This document shows, piece after piece, positions 14,908 through 25,428 of a stretch of DNA of 64,000 bases. The position numbers were made by a program, and so were the translations under genes. The stretch covers positions 1,934,001 through 1,998,000 of the forward strand of contig NZ_CP141048.1 of the NCBI RefSeq assembly GCF_034627025.1. Direction: 5' to 3'. Each line of letters starts with the position of its first letter. Position 1 is the stretch's first letter. The notes below the pieces were generated by a model. It had not been told where the DNA came from, did no database searches, and worked only from the letters and a program-made list of their open reading frames with translations. Origin of the DNA: Microvirga lotononidis (GTDB lineage: Bacteria; Pseudomonadota; Alphaproteobacteria; Rhizobiales; Beijerinckiaceae).

Positions 14908-17496
14908 TTAAAGATTTCTCAAGTAGAGCGCCGGTTTTTGACTTAGGATCCGCCATGTGCCCATGAGGCCTAGACCCACGCTCACCAGAACCGCGAGCGC
15001 TGAGGCCAGGACGGCTCCCGACAAGTCTAAGGTAAAGCTTAAGGACATCACGCGGGTGATGATGAAATAGGCCGCAAGCGTTCCCGCCAAGATCCCGAAT
15101 ACCGCCGTGGCGAGACCGAGGAGGCCGTATTCGAGCGCGTAGGCCGAGACCAGCCGCGCGCGGGTCGCGCCCAGGGTCTTCAGAACGACCGCATCGTAGA
15201 GCCGCGCCCGGTGGCCGGCCGCCAGCGCCCCGGCCAGGACCAGGAGGCTCGCGATCAGCGCGATGGAGCTCGCGCCCCGGATCGCCATGACGAGCTGCGA
15301 GACCACGTCGTTCACCGCCTCCAGGGCATCCTTCACCCGCACGCTCGTAACCATGGGGTAAGCCTGGGCGGAGCTGCGCAGGATGCGGGCATCGAGGGCC
15401 GCGTCCGAGCCGTGCGGGAAGGTGACGGTGGCGAGATGCGTGTGCGGGGCGCCCGCGAAGGCGTTGGGCGAGAACACCATGACGAAGTTGATGCCCATGG
15501 AGCGCCATTCGATCTCGCGCAGGTTGGCGATGGTGGCGCTGATGTTGCGCCCGAGCACGTTCACGGTGATCTCGTCGCCGATCTTGAGGCCGAGGCCCTC
15601 GGCGATCTTGCGGTCGAAGGAGACGAGCGGCTTGCCCCGATAGCCTTCGGGCCACCACTCGCCCTGCACCACGTTCGAGCCCTCCGGCGGCTTGTTGGCG
15701 TAGGTGATGCCCCGGTCGCCCTCCAGCACCCAGGAGATGTCCTCGGGGGCCTTGACCTCGGCCACCGGCCGTCCGCCGAGGGTCACGAGACGCCCGCGCA
15801 TCATCGGCACGCGCTCGATATGGGCCTCGGGCGCCTGTTGCTTCAGGAAGCCTTCGAAGGCATCCGCCTGCTGGTTCGGGATGTCCAGGAAGAAGAAGCT
15901 CGGCGCCCGTTCCGGCAGGCTCTGGGTGAGCTGGCGCGTCAGGTTGGTGTCGATGACCGAGAGCGTCACGAGGAGCGTGATGCCCAACCCCAGCGACAGC
16001 ACCAGCGACGGGGTGAGCGCGCCGGGCCGGTGGATGTTGGCGAGCGCGAGCCGAGGGGCGGTGCGGCGGGGGCGCGGCAGGCGGCGGGCGAGCGCCATGA
16101 TCCCCATCGCCACCAGCCGCAGGAGCACGAAGGACCCGGTGGCCGCGCCCACGAACATGAGGGCGATGCGCCGGTCGTAAGCCGCGAGCAGGGACAGGCC
16201 CACGAGGGCCGTCACGGACAGGACGAGCGCCGTCACGTAGCGCTTGCGCGGCCAGCGCCGCTCCGGGTCGATCTGGTCGCGGAACAGTCCCGACACCGGC
16301 ACGTCGTGGGCACGCCCCAAGGGGGCGAGCGCGAAGACCAGGGCCGTGAGGACCCCGTAGAGCAGCGCGATGCCGAGCTCGCTCCAGGCGAGGGTCGGCT
16401 GGATCGGGATCGGCAGGAGATGGCCGAAGAGCCCGGTGACCACGAAGGGCAGCATGGTCCCGAAGGCCAGCCCCAAGGCGATGCCGACCAGGGCGATCAG
16501 CATCACCTGCGTGAGGTAGAGCAGCACCACCTGCCCGCCCGGCGCGCCGAGGCTCTTGAGCGTGGCGATCGAGGCGCGCTTGCGGTCGACGAAGCCCCGC
16601 ACCGCATTGGCGACGCCGACGCCGCCGACCAGGAGCGCCGTGAGGCCGACCAGGGTGAGGAACTGGGTGAAGCGCTCGATGTTGCGGGCAAAGCGCGGAT
16701 CGGCGTTGAGGCGCGTGCGGATGTTCCAGCCGGCCTCCGGCAGGACGCGGTTCGCCTCCGCCTCGATCTGCGTCAGGCCCGATTCGGTCGAAAGCTCCGG
16801 CGGCAGGGTCAGCCGGTAGGTCCAGCGCACGAGGCTGCCGGGCTGGACGAGGCCGGTGGCCTTCAACGCCTCCTGCGAGAGCAGGAGGCGTGGGCCGAAC
16901 CCGATGCCGTCGGCGATCTTGTCGGGCTCGGACACGAGGCTCGCCCGCAACTCCATGTTGGCCGCGCCGACCGTCACCCGGTCGCCCACCTTCAGGTCGA
17001 GGCGCGCGAGGAGGGCCGGATCGACCGCGGCCCCGAAGGCGCCGTTCTTCTCGGCGAAGAGGTCGGCGGGGGACAGGGGCGGATCGGTCTCGAGGGCACC
17101 GACGGTCGGGTAGCCCCCGTCGACGGCCTTCATCTCCACGAGCCCCGAGCCCTTCTCGCCGGCCACCGCCATGGCCCGTAAGGTGGCGATCACGTTGACC
17201 CGGCCCTTGGATTCCAGGAACGTCCGCTCGGGCGCCGTCGCGTCCCGCTGGAGCAGGGAGAAGGCCATGTCGCCGCCGAGGATCCGGCGGCCCTCGCGGG
17301 AGATGCCCTCCGTGAGCGAGCGGGACAGGGTCGAGACGCTGGCGATGGCCGCGACGCCGAGCGCGATGCAGGCGAGAAAAATGCCGAACCCTTTCAGGCC
17401 GCCGCGCAGCTCGCGGAAGGCGAGGCGCAGCAGGAGCGGCAGGCGCGACGGGGAGGCGGGGTGACGCTGGGGCGTGGCGGGAAGGGAACCGTGCAT
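14908..17496 (-). CDS. ABC transporter permease, FtsX-like (YbbP family)
   Basis: 862 residues from the ATG at 17496 (MHGSLPATPQ), with GAGGG upstream. A long periplasmic loop follows TM1 (GFGIFLACIALGVAAIASVS). The central FtsX block is near residues 270-400 (LVGLTALLVGGVGVANAVRGF, KSLGAPGGQVVLLYLTQV). A second set of membrane helices includes SLVLSLGLGITLLVTLSVID, and a final FtsX block begins LVLAGALAAGHRARLYDAVV. This duplicated layout is that of YbbP, partner of YbbA. The pair forms a type VII (MacB-like) mechanotransmission ABC complex in the inner membrane. It lies 13 bp after the ATPase gene. Confidence 0.92.
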   Translation of the reverse strand: MHGSLPATPQRHPASPSRLPLLLRLAFRELRGGLKGFGIFLACIALGVAAIASVSTLSRSLTEGISREGRRILGGDMAFSLLQRDATAPERTFLESKGRVNVIATLRAMAVAGEKGSGLVEMKAVDGGYPTVGALETDPPLSPADLFAEKNGAFGAAVDPALLARLDLKVGDRVTVGAANMELRASLVSEPDKIADGIGFGPRLLLSQEALKATGLVQPGSLVRWTYRLTLPPELSTESGLTQIEAEANRVLPEAGWNIRTRLNADPRFARNIERFTQFLTLVGLTALLVGGVGVANAVRGFVDRKRASIATLKSLGAPGGQVVLLYLTQVMLIALVGIALGLAFGTMLPFVVTGLFGHLLPIPIQPTLAWSELGIALLYGVLTALVFALAPLGRAHDVPVSGLFRDQIDPERRWPRKRYVTALVLSVTALVGLSLLAAYDRRIALMFVGAATGSFVLLRLVAMGIMALARRLPRPRRTAPRLALANIHRPGALTPSLVLSLGLGITLLVTLSVIDTNLTRQLTQSLPERAPSFFFLDIPNQQADAFEGFLKQQAPEAHIERVPMMRGRLVTLGGRPVAEVKAPEDISWVLEGDRGITYANKPPEGSNVVQGEWWPEGYRGKPLVSFDRKIAEGLGLKIGDEITVNVLGRNISATIANLREIEWRSMGINFVMVFSPNAFAGAPHTHLATVTFPHGSDAALDARILRSSAQAYPMVTSVRVKDALEAVNDVVSQLVMAIRGASSIALIASLLVLAGALAAGHRARLYDAVVLKTLGATRARLVSAYALEYGLLGLATAVFGILAGTLAAYFIITRVMSLSFTLDLSGAVLASALAVLVSVGLGLMGTWRILSQKPALYLRNL

Positions 17497-17509
17497 GGCT
17501 GAAATTCCC

Positions 17510-18208
17510 TCAGGCCACGGCCGAGGCCGCGCCGGTCTCGACCTGCCCGGAGCGCAGGCGCACCATGCGGTCGCAGAGGCGGGCGAGGGCAAGATCGTGG
17601 GTCACGAGAACGAGAGTCGCGCCCCGGTCGCGCTTCAGGGCGAAGAGCAGGTCGACGATGGACTGGCCGGTGGTCTCGTCCAGGTTGCCGGTGGGTTCGT
17701 CGGCCACGAGGATCGCCGGATTGGGCACGATCGCGCGGGCGATGGCGACGCGCTGCTGCTCGCCGCCCGAGAGCTGCGCCGGGTAATGGTGCAGGCGATG
17801 GCCCAGACCCACGGATTGCAGCTCGGCCTCGGCCCGCTCGAAGGCTTCGCCCTCGCCGGCGAGTTCCAGGGGCAGGGCCACGTTCTCCAGGGCCGTCATG
17901 GTGGGGACGAGGTGGAAGGACTGGAACACGATGCCGATCCGCCGGCCGCGGAAACGGGCGAGCGCATCCTCGTCCAGGCCCGACAGGTCGGTGCCGTCCA
18001 CGATCACCTTGCCCGAATCCGGGCGCTCGAGGCCGGCCATGGTCATGAGCAGGGTCGACTTGCCCGAGCCCGAGGGGCCGATCAGCCCGACGGCCTCGCC
18101 CCGGTCGACGCCAAGGGAAATCCCCTTGAGGATATGCACCCGCGCAGCCCCGCGCCCGAGGCTCAAATCCACATCGTGCAGCGCGATGGCCTTGTCCTGC
18201 ATACCCAT
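17510..18208 (-). CDS. ybbA: ABC transporter ATP-binding protein (YbbA/LolD-like)
   Basis: 232 residues with all ABC motifs: Walker A GPSGSGKST, Q-loop FQSFHLVPTMTALENV, signature LSGGEQQRVAIARAIV, Walker B ILVADEPTGNLD, and switch VLVTHD. The LolD/MacB-type spacing fits the YbbA subfamily. It is the first gene of the ybbA-ybbP operon and divergent from tesA across roughly 50-65 bp. That is the same gene association seen in Escherichia coli, where TesA and YbbAP are thought to act together on lipids or hydrophobic compounds at the envelope. Confidence 0.93.
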   Translation of the reverse strand: MGMQDKAIALHDVDLSLGRGAARVHILKGISLGVDRGEAVGLIGPSGSGKSTLLMTMAGLERPDSGKVIVDGTDLSGLDEDALARFRGRRIGIVFQSFHLVPTMTALENVALPLELAGEGEAFERAEAELQSVGLGHRLHHYPAQLSGGEQQRVAIARAIVPNPAILVADEPTGNLDETTGQSIVDLLFALKRDRGATLVLVTHDLALARLCDRMVRLRSGQVETGAASAVA

Positions 18209-18273
18209 TCACCCGATCTGTTGGAAACTGTCAGAGACGTCCGTGTAGTTCTGCCTAGATGGGAAGCCTATCG

Positions 18274-18957
18274 ATGAAGCGCCAATCCGGCCCATTCATG
18301 ACGATCATTTTTGCGTGTGCGGCGGCCCTTGCCGCTCTGGCCGCCCCCCTCCCGACCCGGGCCCAGACTCCCTCTCAGCCCCCTACCCAAACCAAGCCGA
18401 TCCGCCTCGTGGCCCTGGGCGACAGCCTGAGCGCCGGCTACAACCTGCCGCAGGAGGCGGCCTTCCCGGTCGTGCTGGAGAAGGCCCTGAAGGCCAAGGG
18501 TCACAACGTGGAGGTCGCCAACGCGGGCGTCTCCGGCGACACCTCCTCGGGCGGCCTCGACCGGCTCGACTGGTCCGTGCCCGACGGCACCGACGGGGTG
18601 ATCCTGGAACTCGGCGCCAACGACATGCTGCGCGGCCTCGACCCCGCCGGGACCCGCAAGAACCTGGAGACCATCGTCGAGCGCCTGAAAAGCCGCAACA
18701 TCCCCGTGATGCTCGCGGGCATGTACGCCTCGCGCAATCTCGGGCCGGATTATGTGCAGAAATTCGACAGCATCTATCCGGACATTGCGAAGAAGTACGA
18801 CCTTGTGCTCTATCCCTTCTTCCTGGACGGAGTCGCCGGCGAGAAGTCTCTCAACCTGTCCGACGGGATGCACCCGACGGCCAAGGGGGTCGAGGTCATC
18901 GTCGAGCGCATCCTGCCCAGCGTCGAGAGCTTTCTCGCCCGCATTTCCCAACGCTGA
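18274..18957 (+). CDS. tesA: GDSL/SGNH-family arylesterase, TesA-like (thioesterase I / lysophospholipase)
   Basis: 227 residues from the ATG at 18274, with GGGAAG 7 bp upstream; an ATG at 18259 lacks a ribosome site. A signal peptide (MKRQSGPFMTIIFACAAAL... ending near TRAQ) indicates periplasmic export. The SGNH blocks are complete: GDSLSAGY with Ser51, NAGVSGDTSSGG, ELGANDMLRG, and SDGMHPTAKG with Asp197 and His200. The family hydrolyses acyl-thioesters, lysophospholipids and aryl esters. It is divergent from ybbA, a conserved pairing. Confidence 0.95.
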   Translation: MKRQSGPFMTIIFACAAALAALAAPLPTRAQTPSQPPTQTKPIRLVALGDSLSAGYNLPQEAAFPVVLEKALKAKGHNVEVANAGVSGDTSSGGLDRLDWSVPDGTDGVILELGANDMLRGLDPAGTRKNLETIVERLKSRNIPVMLAGMYASRNLGPDYVQKFDSIYPDIAKKYDLVLYPFFLDGVAGEKSLNLSDGMHPTAKGVEVIVERILPSVESFLARISQR

Positions 18958-19021
18958 ACCCCTTCAGCGCCTCATTCTTGCCTGAACGCGGCGGATCACT
19001 TCGCTGCGAGGAGCTTACCCC

Positions 19022-20065
19022 ATGGAATACCGCCGCCTCGGCCGCACGGATCTCAATGTCAGCCTCATCTGCCTCGGCACCATGACCTGGGGCCAGCAGA
19101 ACACCGAGGCCGAAGGCCATGCGCAGATGGACTACGCTCTCGATCAGGGCATCAACTTCTTCGACACGGCCGAGCTCTACTCGATCCCGCCCCGTCCCGA
19201 GACGCAGGGCTCCACGGAGCGGTTCATCGGCTCCTGGTTCAAGGCCCGGGGCAGCCGCGACAAGGTGATCCTCGCCACCAAGGTGATCGGCCGTTCCGAC
19301 AACACCTGGTTCCGGGACGACGGCTCGAAGGGCGAGCTCTCGCGGGCCCAGGTCGAGGAGGCGGTGAACAAGAGCCTGAAGCGGCTCCAGACCGACTACA
19401 TCGACCTCTACCAGATCCACTGGCCCGACCGCCCCATGCCCTGGGGCTCGAACCCGACCATCTACCGCCACCAGGAGGGCCCTTCCCATCCCATCGACGA
19501 GACGGTCGAGATCATGACCGACCTGGTGAAGGCCGGGAAGATCCGCCATTTCGGCCTCTCCAACGAGAGTGCCTGGGGCACCATGACCTTCCTCAAGCAC
19601 GCGGACGCCAAGGGGCAGGCTCGGGTGCAATCGGTGCAGAACGCCTACAACCTCCTCAACCGCACCTACGAGGTGGCGCTGGCGGAGGTCTCCCTGCGCG
19701 AGAATGTGAGCCTGCTCGCCTATTCGCCGCTGGCTCAAGGGTATCTCACCGGCAAGTACCTCGACGGCGCCCGGCCCGCGGGAACGCGCACGACCCTGTT
19801 CAACCGGGGCCAGCGCTACGAGAACCCCACCGCCGAGGCCGCGATCCGCAAGTACATCGCGCTGGCGAAGGAATTCGGCCTCGATCCGGCCCAGATGGCG
19901 CTCGCCTTCGTCAATTCCCGCCCCTTCCTCACGTCGAACATCATCGGCGCGACCTCGATGGAGCAGCTGAAGACGGACATCGCGTCCATCGACGTGACGA
20001 TCACGCCGGAACTGGAAGAGCGCATCAACGCGATCCACGTCGAACACTGCAATCCGTGCCCGTAA
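19022..20065 (+). CDS. NADP(H)-dependent aldo-keto reductase (Tas-like)
   Basis: 347 residues of a TIM-barrel aldo-keto reductase. Catalytic residues are visible: Asp and Tyr in FFDTAELYS, Lys in ILATKVIG, His in LYQIHWPDRP. The NADP-binding C-terminal region includes LAYSPLAQGYLTGKY and SNIIGATSMEQLKTDI. The long insert with NPTIYRHQEGPSHPIDETVE matches the Tas/YghZ-like subgroup. It reduces aldehydes or ketones; the physiological substrate is unknown. It starts 64 bp after tesA and may be read through from it. Confidence 0.93.
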   Translation: MEYRRLGRTDLNVSLICLGTMTWGQQNTEAEGHAQMDYALDQGINFFDTAELYSIPPRPETQGSTERFIGSWFKARGSRDKVILATKVIGRSDNTWFRDDGSKGELSRAQVEEAVNKSLKRLQTDYIDLYQIHWPDRPMPWGSNPTIYRHQEGPSHPIDETVEIMTDLVKAGKIRHFGLSNESAWGTMTFLKHADAKGQARVQSVQNAYNLLNRTYEVALAEVSLRENVSLLAYSPLAQGYLTGKYLDGARPAGTRTTLFNRGQRYENPTAEAAIRKYIALAKEFGLDPAQMALAFVNSRPFLTSNIIGATSMEQLKTDIASIDVTITPELEERINAIHVEHCNPCP

Positions 20066-20079
20066 GGTCGAAGTCTCAC

Positions 20080-20170
20080 GTCGTCACCGGCCTCGTGCCG
20101 GTGATCTAGATGCCTTGGAGCGCCGCGCTTCACACAATCGGGATGGCCGGCACAAGACCGGCCATGCCGT
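20080..20170. repeat. Paired-hairpin intergenic repeat, copy 4
   Basis: Left unit: TCACCGGC, CTCGT, GCCGGTGA (about 20084-20103). Right unit: ATGGCCGG (20143-20150), CACAAGA, CCGGCCAT (20158-20165). The linker contains GGAGCGCCGCGCTTCAC, close to the linkers of copies 1 and 6. The two hairpin types are in the opposite order to copy 1, so stem sequences appear to exchange between the two positions. Confidence 0.85.
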
Positions 20171-20239
20171 GGCGGGTTGCTTCCCTGATGACGTTCCTCC
20201 TGCCCCGTCCCATATGAAGCGGAGCAGAAGGAGACGCTC

Positions 20240-20560
20240 ATGATCATCACCACCACGCCGAGCATCGAAGGCCGCCGCATCGCCTCCTATCGTGGCATCG
20301 TTTCGGGCGAGGCGATCCTCGGCGCCAACGTGTTCCGCGATTTCTTCGCGTCCATCCGCGACGTGGTCGGAGGACGGGCCGGCTCCTACGAGCGCGTGCT
20401 GCGCGACGGGCGCGACACGGCCCTGCAGGAGATGATCGAGGAGGCGCAGCGCCTCGGCGCCCATGCCATCGTGGGCGTGCACCTCGATTACGGCGCCCTC
20501 GGCAAGAACGAGGGCATGATGATGGTCTCGGTCAGCGGCACGGCGGTGACGCTGGAATAA
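20240..20560 (+). CDS. YbjQ/UPF0145-family protein
   Basis: 106 residues, full family length, with [19 protein letters not shown], the [24 protein letters not shown] segment and the C-terminal [16 protein letters not shown]. The fold is a pentameric heavy-metal-binding-like domain with no settled function. AAGGAG precedes the start. Convergent with the UMF1-type transporter, whose stop is 7 bp away. Confidence 0.9.
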   Translation: MIITTTPSIEGRRIASYRGIVSGEAILGANVFRDFFASIRDVVGGRAGSYERVLRDGRDTALQEMIEEAQRLGAHAIVGVHLDYGALGKNEGMMMVSVSGTAVTLE

Positions 20561-20567
20561 GAAGCGC

Positions 20568-21947
20568 TCACACGCGCTTCACGCCGCTCAACAGCCAGAA
20601 CCCCACGAGCAGGAACAGGATCAGCACCGCCGGCCCGGCGGCCTGCGTCTGGAACAAGGCCGTCGCGACGGCGACCGCGAGCGGCGCCATGAAGGACGTG
20701 ACCTTGCCCGACAGGGCCAGCAGGCCGAAATAGCGGCCCGCCTCCCGGGCCGGGACGAGCCGGGCCAGCAGGCTGCGCGAGGAGGCCTGAAGCGGGCCCG
20801 CCACGGCCCCGATGACGAGGCCGAGCAGGACGAACAGCTTCTCGGGCGTGGAGCCGTAGAGGCCGTCATCGGGCCCGGGCGGCGCGGTCGGCACCACGAA
20901 CAGGATATGCTCGCGCCCGAGCGACAGCACGCCCAGGCAGACGAGGGCGAGGATCAGGATCGCGCCCAGGATCACGGGCTTTGCGCCGATGCGGTCGTCG
21001 AGGCGCCCGCCGATCAGTGCCCCGAGGGTGCCCGTGACGGTGAGCAGGATGCCGAAGATGCCGAGCTCGATGGCCTGCCAGCCGAACACGCCGGCCCCGT
21101 AGATGCCCCCGAAGGCGAAGAGCGCCACCAGGGCGTCCTGGTAGACCATGTTGGCGATCAGGAAGCGGCCGACGCTCTCGTGCCGCCGCGCATCCGCGAT
21201 GGTGCTCCGCACCTGATCGATCCCCTGCCGGGCCGCTTGCCCGAGGCTCATGCCCGAACGGGGGATGTCGGGCGTGACGAGGAAGAGCGGCAGCACGAAG
21301 ACGAGGAACCACAATGCCGAGAACGGTCCCGTGATCCGGTCGCCCTCGCGCGCCGCCGGATCGAGGCCGAACAGGGGATTGAGGCCGAAGACCGTCTTCA
21401 TCGTCACGGGATCGGCGGCGAGAAAACCGAGCACGATCACGAGCGACACGAGACCGCCCAGATAGCCCATCGCCCAGCCGGTGCCCGAGAGGCGGCCGTA
21501 GCGCTCCGGCGGCACGAGATGCGGGATCATGGCATTGTTGAACACCGCCGCGACCTCCACGGCGATGGTCCCGAAGGCGAAGCCGACGAGGGCCACCGCG
21601 ATGGCATGGGGCTGCCCCGGCGCCGCGTACCACAGGGCGAAGGACGCGATGAACAGCACCAGGCCGCAGGATGCGATCCAGGGCTTCTTCGGCCCCGTCG
21701 CGTCGGCGATGGAGCCGAGGACCGGCGAGAGGAAGGCCAGCACGAGCCCGGCCGCCGCCGTGGCATAGCCCCACAGGCTCTGCCCGCTCACCGGATCGGG
21801 CGCGAGCGCGGAGGCGAAATAGGGGGCGAACACGAAGGTGGTGATCAGGGTGAAGAAGGGCTGGCAGGCCCAGTCGAACAGCAGCCAGCCGAGGATCGCC
21901 GGCCGCGAGGCATTCTGCGAAGGCGAGAGGGGGTCGATGGTTTTCAA
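20568..21947 (-). CDS. MFS transporter, UMF1/Atg22-like, with a TTG start
   Basis: 459 residues if the start is the TTG at 21947 (fMet-KTIDPLSPSQ). No ATG or GTG occurs in frame before the first helix, and the next internal Met is deep in the protein. The opening helix WLLFDWACQPFFTLITTFVF is the UMF1/Atg22 signature. SPVLGSIADATGPKKPW and NNAMIPHLVPPERYGRLSGTG follow, with about 12 membrane segments in total. The frame stays open upstream over the L,D-transpeptidase gene, but that part is low-complexity shadow. Function is probably efflux of a small solute. Confidence 0.85.
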   Translation of the reverse strand: MKTIDPLSPSQNASRPAILGWLLFDWACQPFFTLITTFVFAPYFASALAPDPVSGQSLWGYATAAAGLVLAFLSPVLGSIADATGPKKPWIASCGLVLFIASFALWYAAPGQPHAIAVALVGFAFGTIAVEVAAVFNNAMIPHLVPPERYGRLSGTGWAMGYLGGLVSLVIVLGFLAADPVTMKTVFGLNPLFGLDPAAREGDRITGPFSALWFLVFVLPLFLVTPDIPRSGMSLGQAARQGIDQVRSTIADARRHESVGRFLIANMVYQDALVALFAFGGIYGAGVFGWQAIELGIFGILLTVTGTLGALIGGRLDDRIGAKPVILGAILILALVCLGVLSLGREHILFVVPTAPPGPDDGLYGSTPEKLFVLLGLVIGAVAGPLQASSRSLLARLVPAREAGRYFGLLALSGKVTSFMAPLAVAVATALFQTQAAGPAVLILFLLVGFWLLSGVKRV

Positions 21948-22039
21948 GGCGTCGGTTTCCAGGCTGAGGGTCGGTGCCCTTCTAGCACCGAAACACTCTG
22001 CGACAGGAGGCCTTGCCGTTCCGTTTCGTTGCGGTCGGC

Positions 22040-22546
22040 CTACCGCTCCACCACCACCCTGGTTCCCACGCTCACCTGCTCGTAGAGGTCGACGATGTCC
22101 TCGTTGAGCATGCGGATGCAGCCATAGGACGCGTAAGTGCCGATGGAGCTCGGGCGGTTCGTGCCGTGGATGGCGTATTCGTCGAGATCGAGGGTCAGCG
22201 CCCGGGCGCCCATGGGATTGTTCGGCGCACCGCCGGGGATCACGTCGGGCAGGCGCGGGTTGTCGCGCTTGACCTCCGCGGGCGGGGCCCAGGCGGGGCG
22301 GACGTATTTGCCGTCGATCCGCGCCTCGCCGAACCATTGCTTGCCCGGCTTGCCGACCGCCACCCGGTAGCGCAGGGCGGTGCCGTCGCCGCGCACGTAA
22401 TAGAGCCGCCGCTCCCCTGTCTTGATCACGATGGTCCCCGGCGACACGCGCCCCTCGAAGGGCACGATCTCGCGGGCCGATGCGGCTGTCGCGGTGAAAG
22501 CGATGCCGATGACGGCCACGATGGCGAATGCGGCGCGCGCGCCCAT
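22040..22546 (-). CDS. L,D-transpeptidase (YkuD domain), exported
   Basis: 168 residues with a signal peptide (MGARAAFAIVAVIGIAFTAT, cleavage near ASA-RE). The catalytic motif is complete: IHGTNRPSSIGTYASYGCIR, with the nucleophile Cys143. The family makes 3-3 peptidoglycan crosslinks or anchors outer membrane proteins to the wall, which is common in Hyphomicrobiales. GGAGGG lies upstream of the ATG. It is followed by the transporter gene about 90 bp downstream on the same strand. Confidence 0.95.
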   Translation of the reverse strand: MGARAAFAIVAVIGIAFTATAASAREIVPFEGRVSPGTIVIKTGERRLYYVRGDGTALRYRVAVGKPGKQWFGEARIDGKYVRPAWAPPAEVKRDNPRLPDVIPGGAPNNPMGARALTLDLDEYAIHGTNRPSSIGTYASYGCIRMLNEDIVDLYEQVSVGTRVVVER

Positions 22547-22629
22547 GTCCCGAACCCTCCTGCGAACGATGCACGAGGGTGAGACGCGAAAGATAAGGCT
22601 ACGGTTCCGGCGAGCCTTTCATGTCATTG

Positions 22630-22729
22630 GTGTCATTCCCGGCCGGAGCACAGCGGAGGGGAAGGGAATCCACGATCAGGCGCAACGCCATGGATCCCCT
22701 TCCCGGCCTTCGGCCGCCGGGGATGACAC
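22630..22729. repeat. 100-bp imperfect palindrome, long-stem repeat
   Basis: The outer arms GTGTCATTCCCGG (22630-22642) and CCGGGGATGACAC (22717-22729) pair with one wobble. The inner arms GGAAGGGAATCCA and TGGATCCCCTTCC pair with one mismatch around a short centre. This long hairpin resembles the GTCATTCCCGG-type dispersed elements common in Hyphomicrobiales genomes. It lies between acs and the L,D-transpeptidase gene. Confidence 0.75.
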
Positions 22730-22739
22730 CCTTCTCGTT

Positions 22740-22762
22740 ATGGCCGGCACAGGGCCGGCCAT
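22740..22762. repeat. Single-hairpin palindrome, copy 5
   Basis: ATGGCCGGC, loop ACAGG, GCCGGCCAT, 23 bp before the acs stop codon on the plus strand, i.e. just downstream of acs. It matches the right-hand unit of copy 4 and may stabilise or end the acs transcript. Confidence 0.8.
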
Positions 22763-22785
22763 GACGTGGAGGATAAGCGACCGGC

Positions 22786-24744
<1,959 letters not shown>

Positions 24745-24977
24745 GGCGCTTCTCCCAGATGCTCCCATGATGGATTTAGAGCTAGGTTTACGGAAAGAGA
24801 GTGGGGCGGGGCAAGCGGGATCGCGATCGCACTTTGGTCGCGGCTTGTTTGGGGGGCAGAGTGGGGGAGAGGTGTTCCCACTCCCCTGGGCTTTCAGGCA
24901 GTCAACAGGAGAGTGCCCGGGTACCGTCCCGTTGCCGCATCGTGCTTACACGAAGTCACGGTATCGCGCGGTCGCCT

Positions 24978-25271
24978 TTACGCTTTCATTTGAAGAATGA
25001 CCGGACCTTCCGACACTTTCGGTGCGCTCGCGCCAATATTAGACGCATTCTGCCCGATCCAATCCTTGGCTTTCTGAACGCTCTCATCCGCGCCAACCTT
25101 GTCCTGACAGATCGTAACGGAGATGCCTCCATCGCCAGTGCGGATCAGGGAATAGCCGACAAATCCCTTGACCGTTCGCATCAGGCTTTCGACATCCCGC
25201 TTGCGCTGCTCCAGCACATCAAAGAGATCCTTGGCTCCTTCACCGGAATAGGTTCTGATCACGGCGTGCAT
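24978..25271 (-). CDS. Small hypothetical protein, ferredoxin-like/ABM-type fold suspected
   Basis: 97 residues with the pattern MHAVIRTYSGEGAKDLFDVL, a helix, then VKGFVGYSLIRTGDGGISVT and a second helix DESVQKAKDWIGQNASN. The beta-alpha-beta order and the GFVGYxLxRTGDG segment resemble antibiotic-biosynthesis-monooxygenase-like dimers, but no catalytic residue can be named. It seems to be a real gene because the pattern is protein-like and the start is clean. The 233 bp to acs hold nothing else I can identify. Confidence 0.6.
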   Translation of the reverse strand: MHAVIRTYSGEGAKDLFDVLEQRKRDVESLMRTVKGFVGYSLIRTGDGGISVTICQDKVGADESVQKAKDWIGQNASNIGASAPKVSEGPVILQMKA

Positions 25272-25428
25272 GGCTCAGTCCTCCGTTAAGCGTCTCCTGC
25301 GAATGACACAGACGAATGCCCCGGCCCGCACGTCGACTGTGCGCCTTCAGTCATTGCACGTCCACAACTATCGCTCGGGAACAGCGAAGGCGATAAGGCC
25401 GCGCGGTACGGACGATTGACTGCCGGCC

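Noticed and set aside
15211..17181. A 656-codon plus-strand frame opposite the ybbP-like gene
   Set aside because: Antisense shadow; low-complexity translation and no ribosome site. The minus strand has an intact FtsX-type permease.
22000..22574. N-terminal extension of the UMF1 transporter over the L,D-transpeptidase gene
   Set aside because: The extension is Arg/Gly/His-rich with no hydrophobic or domain pattern and lies in another frame of a good gene; the transporter starts at the TTG at 21947.
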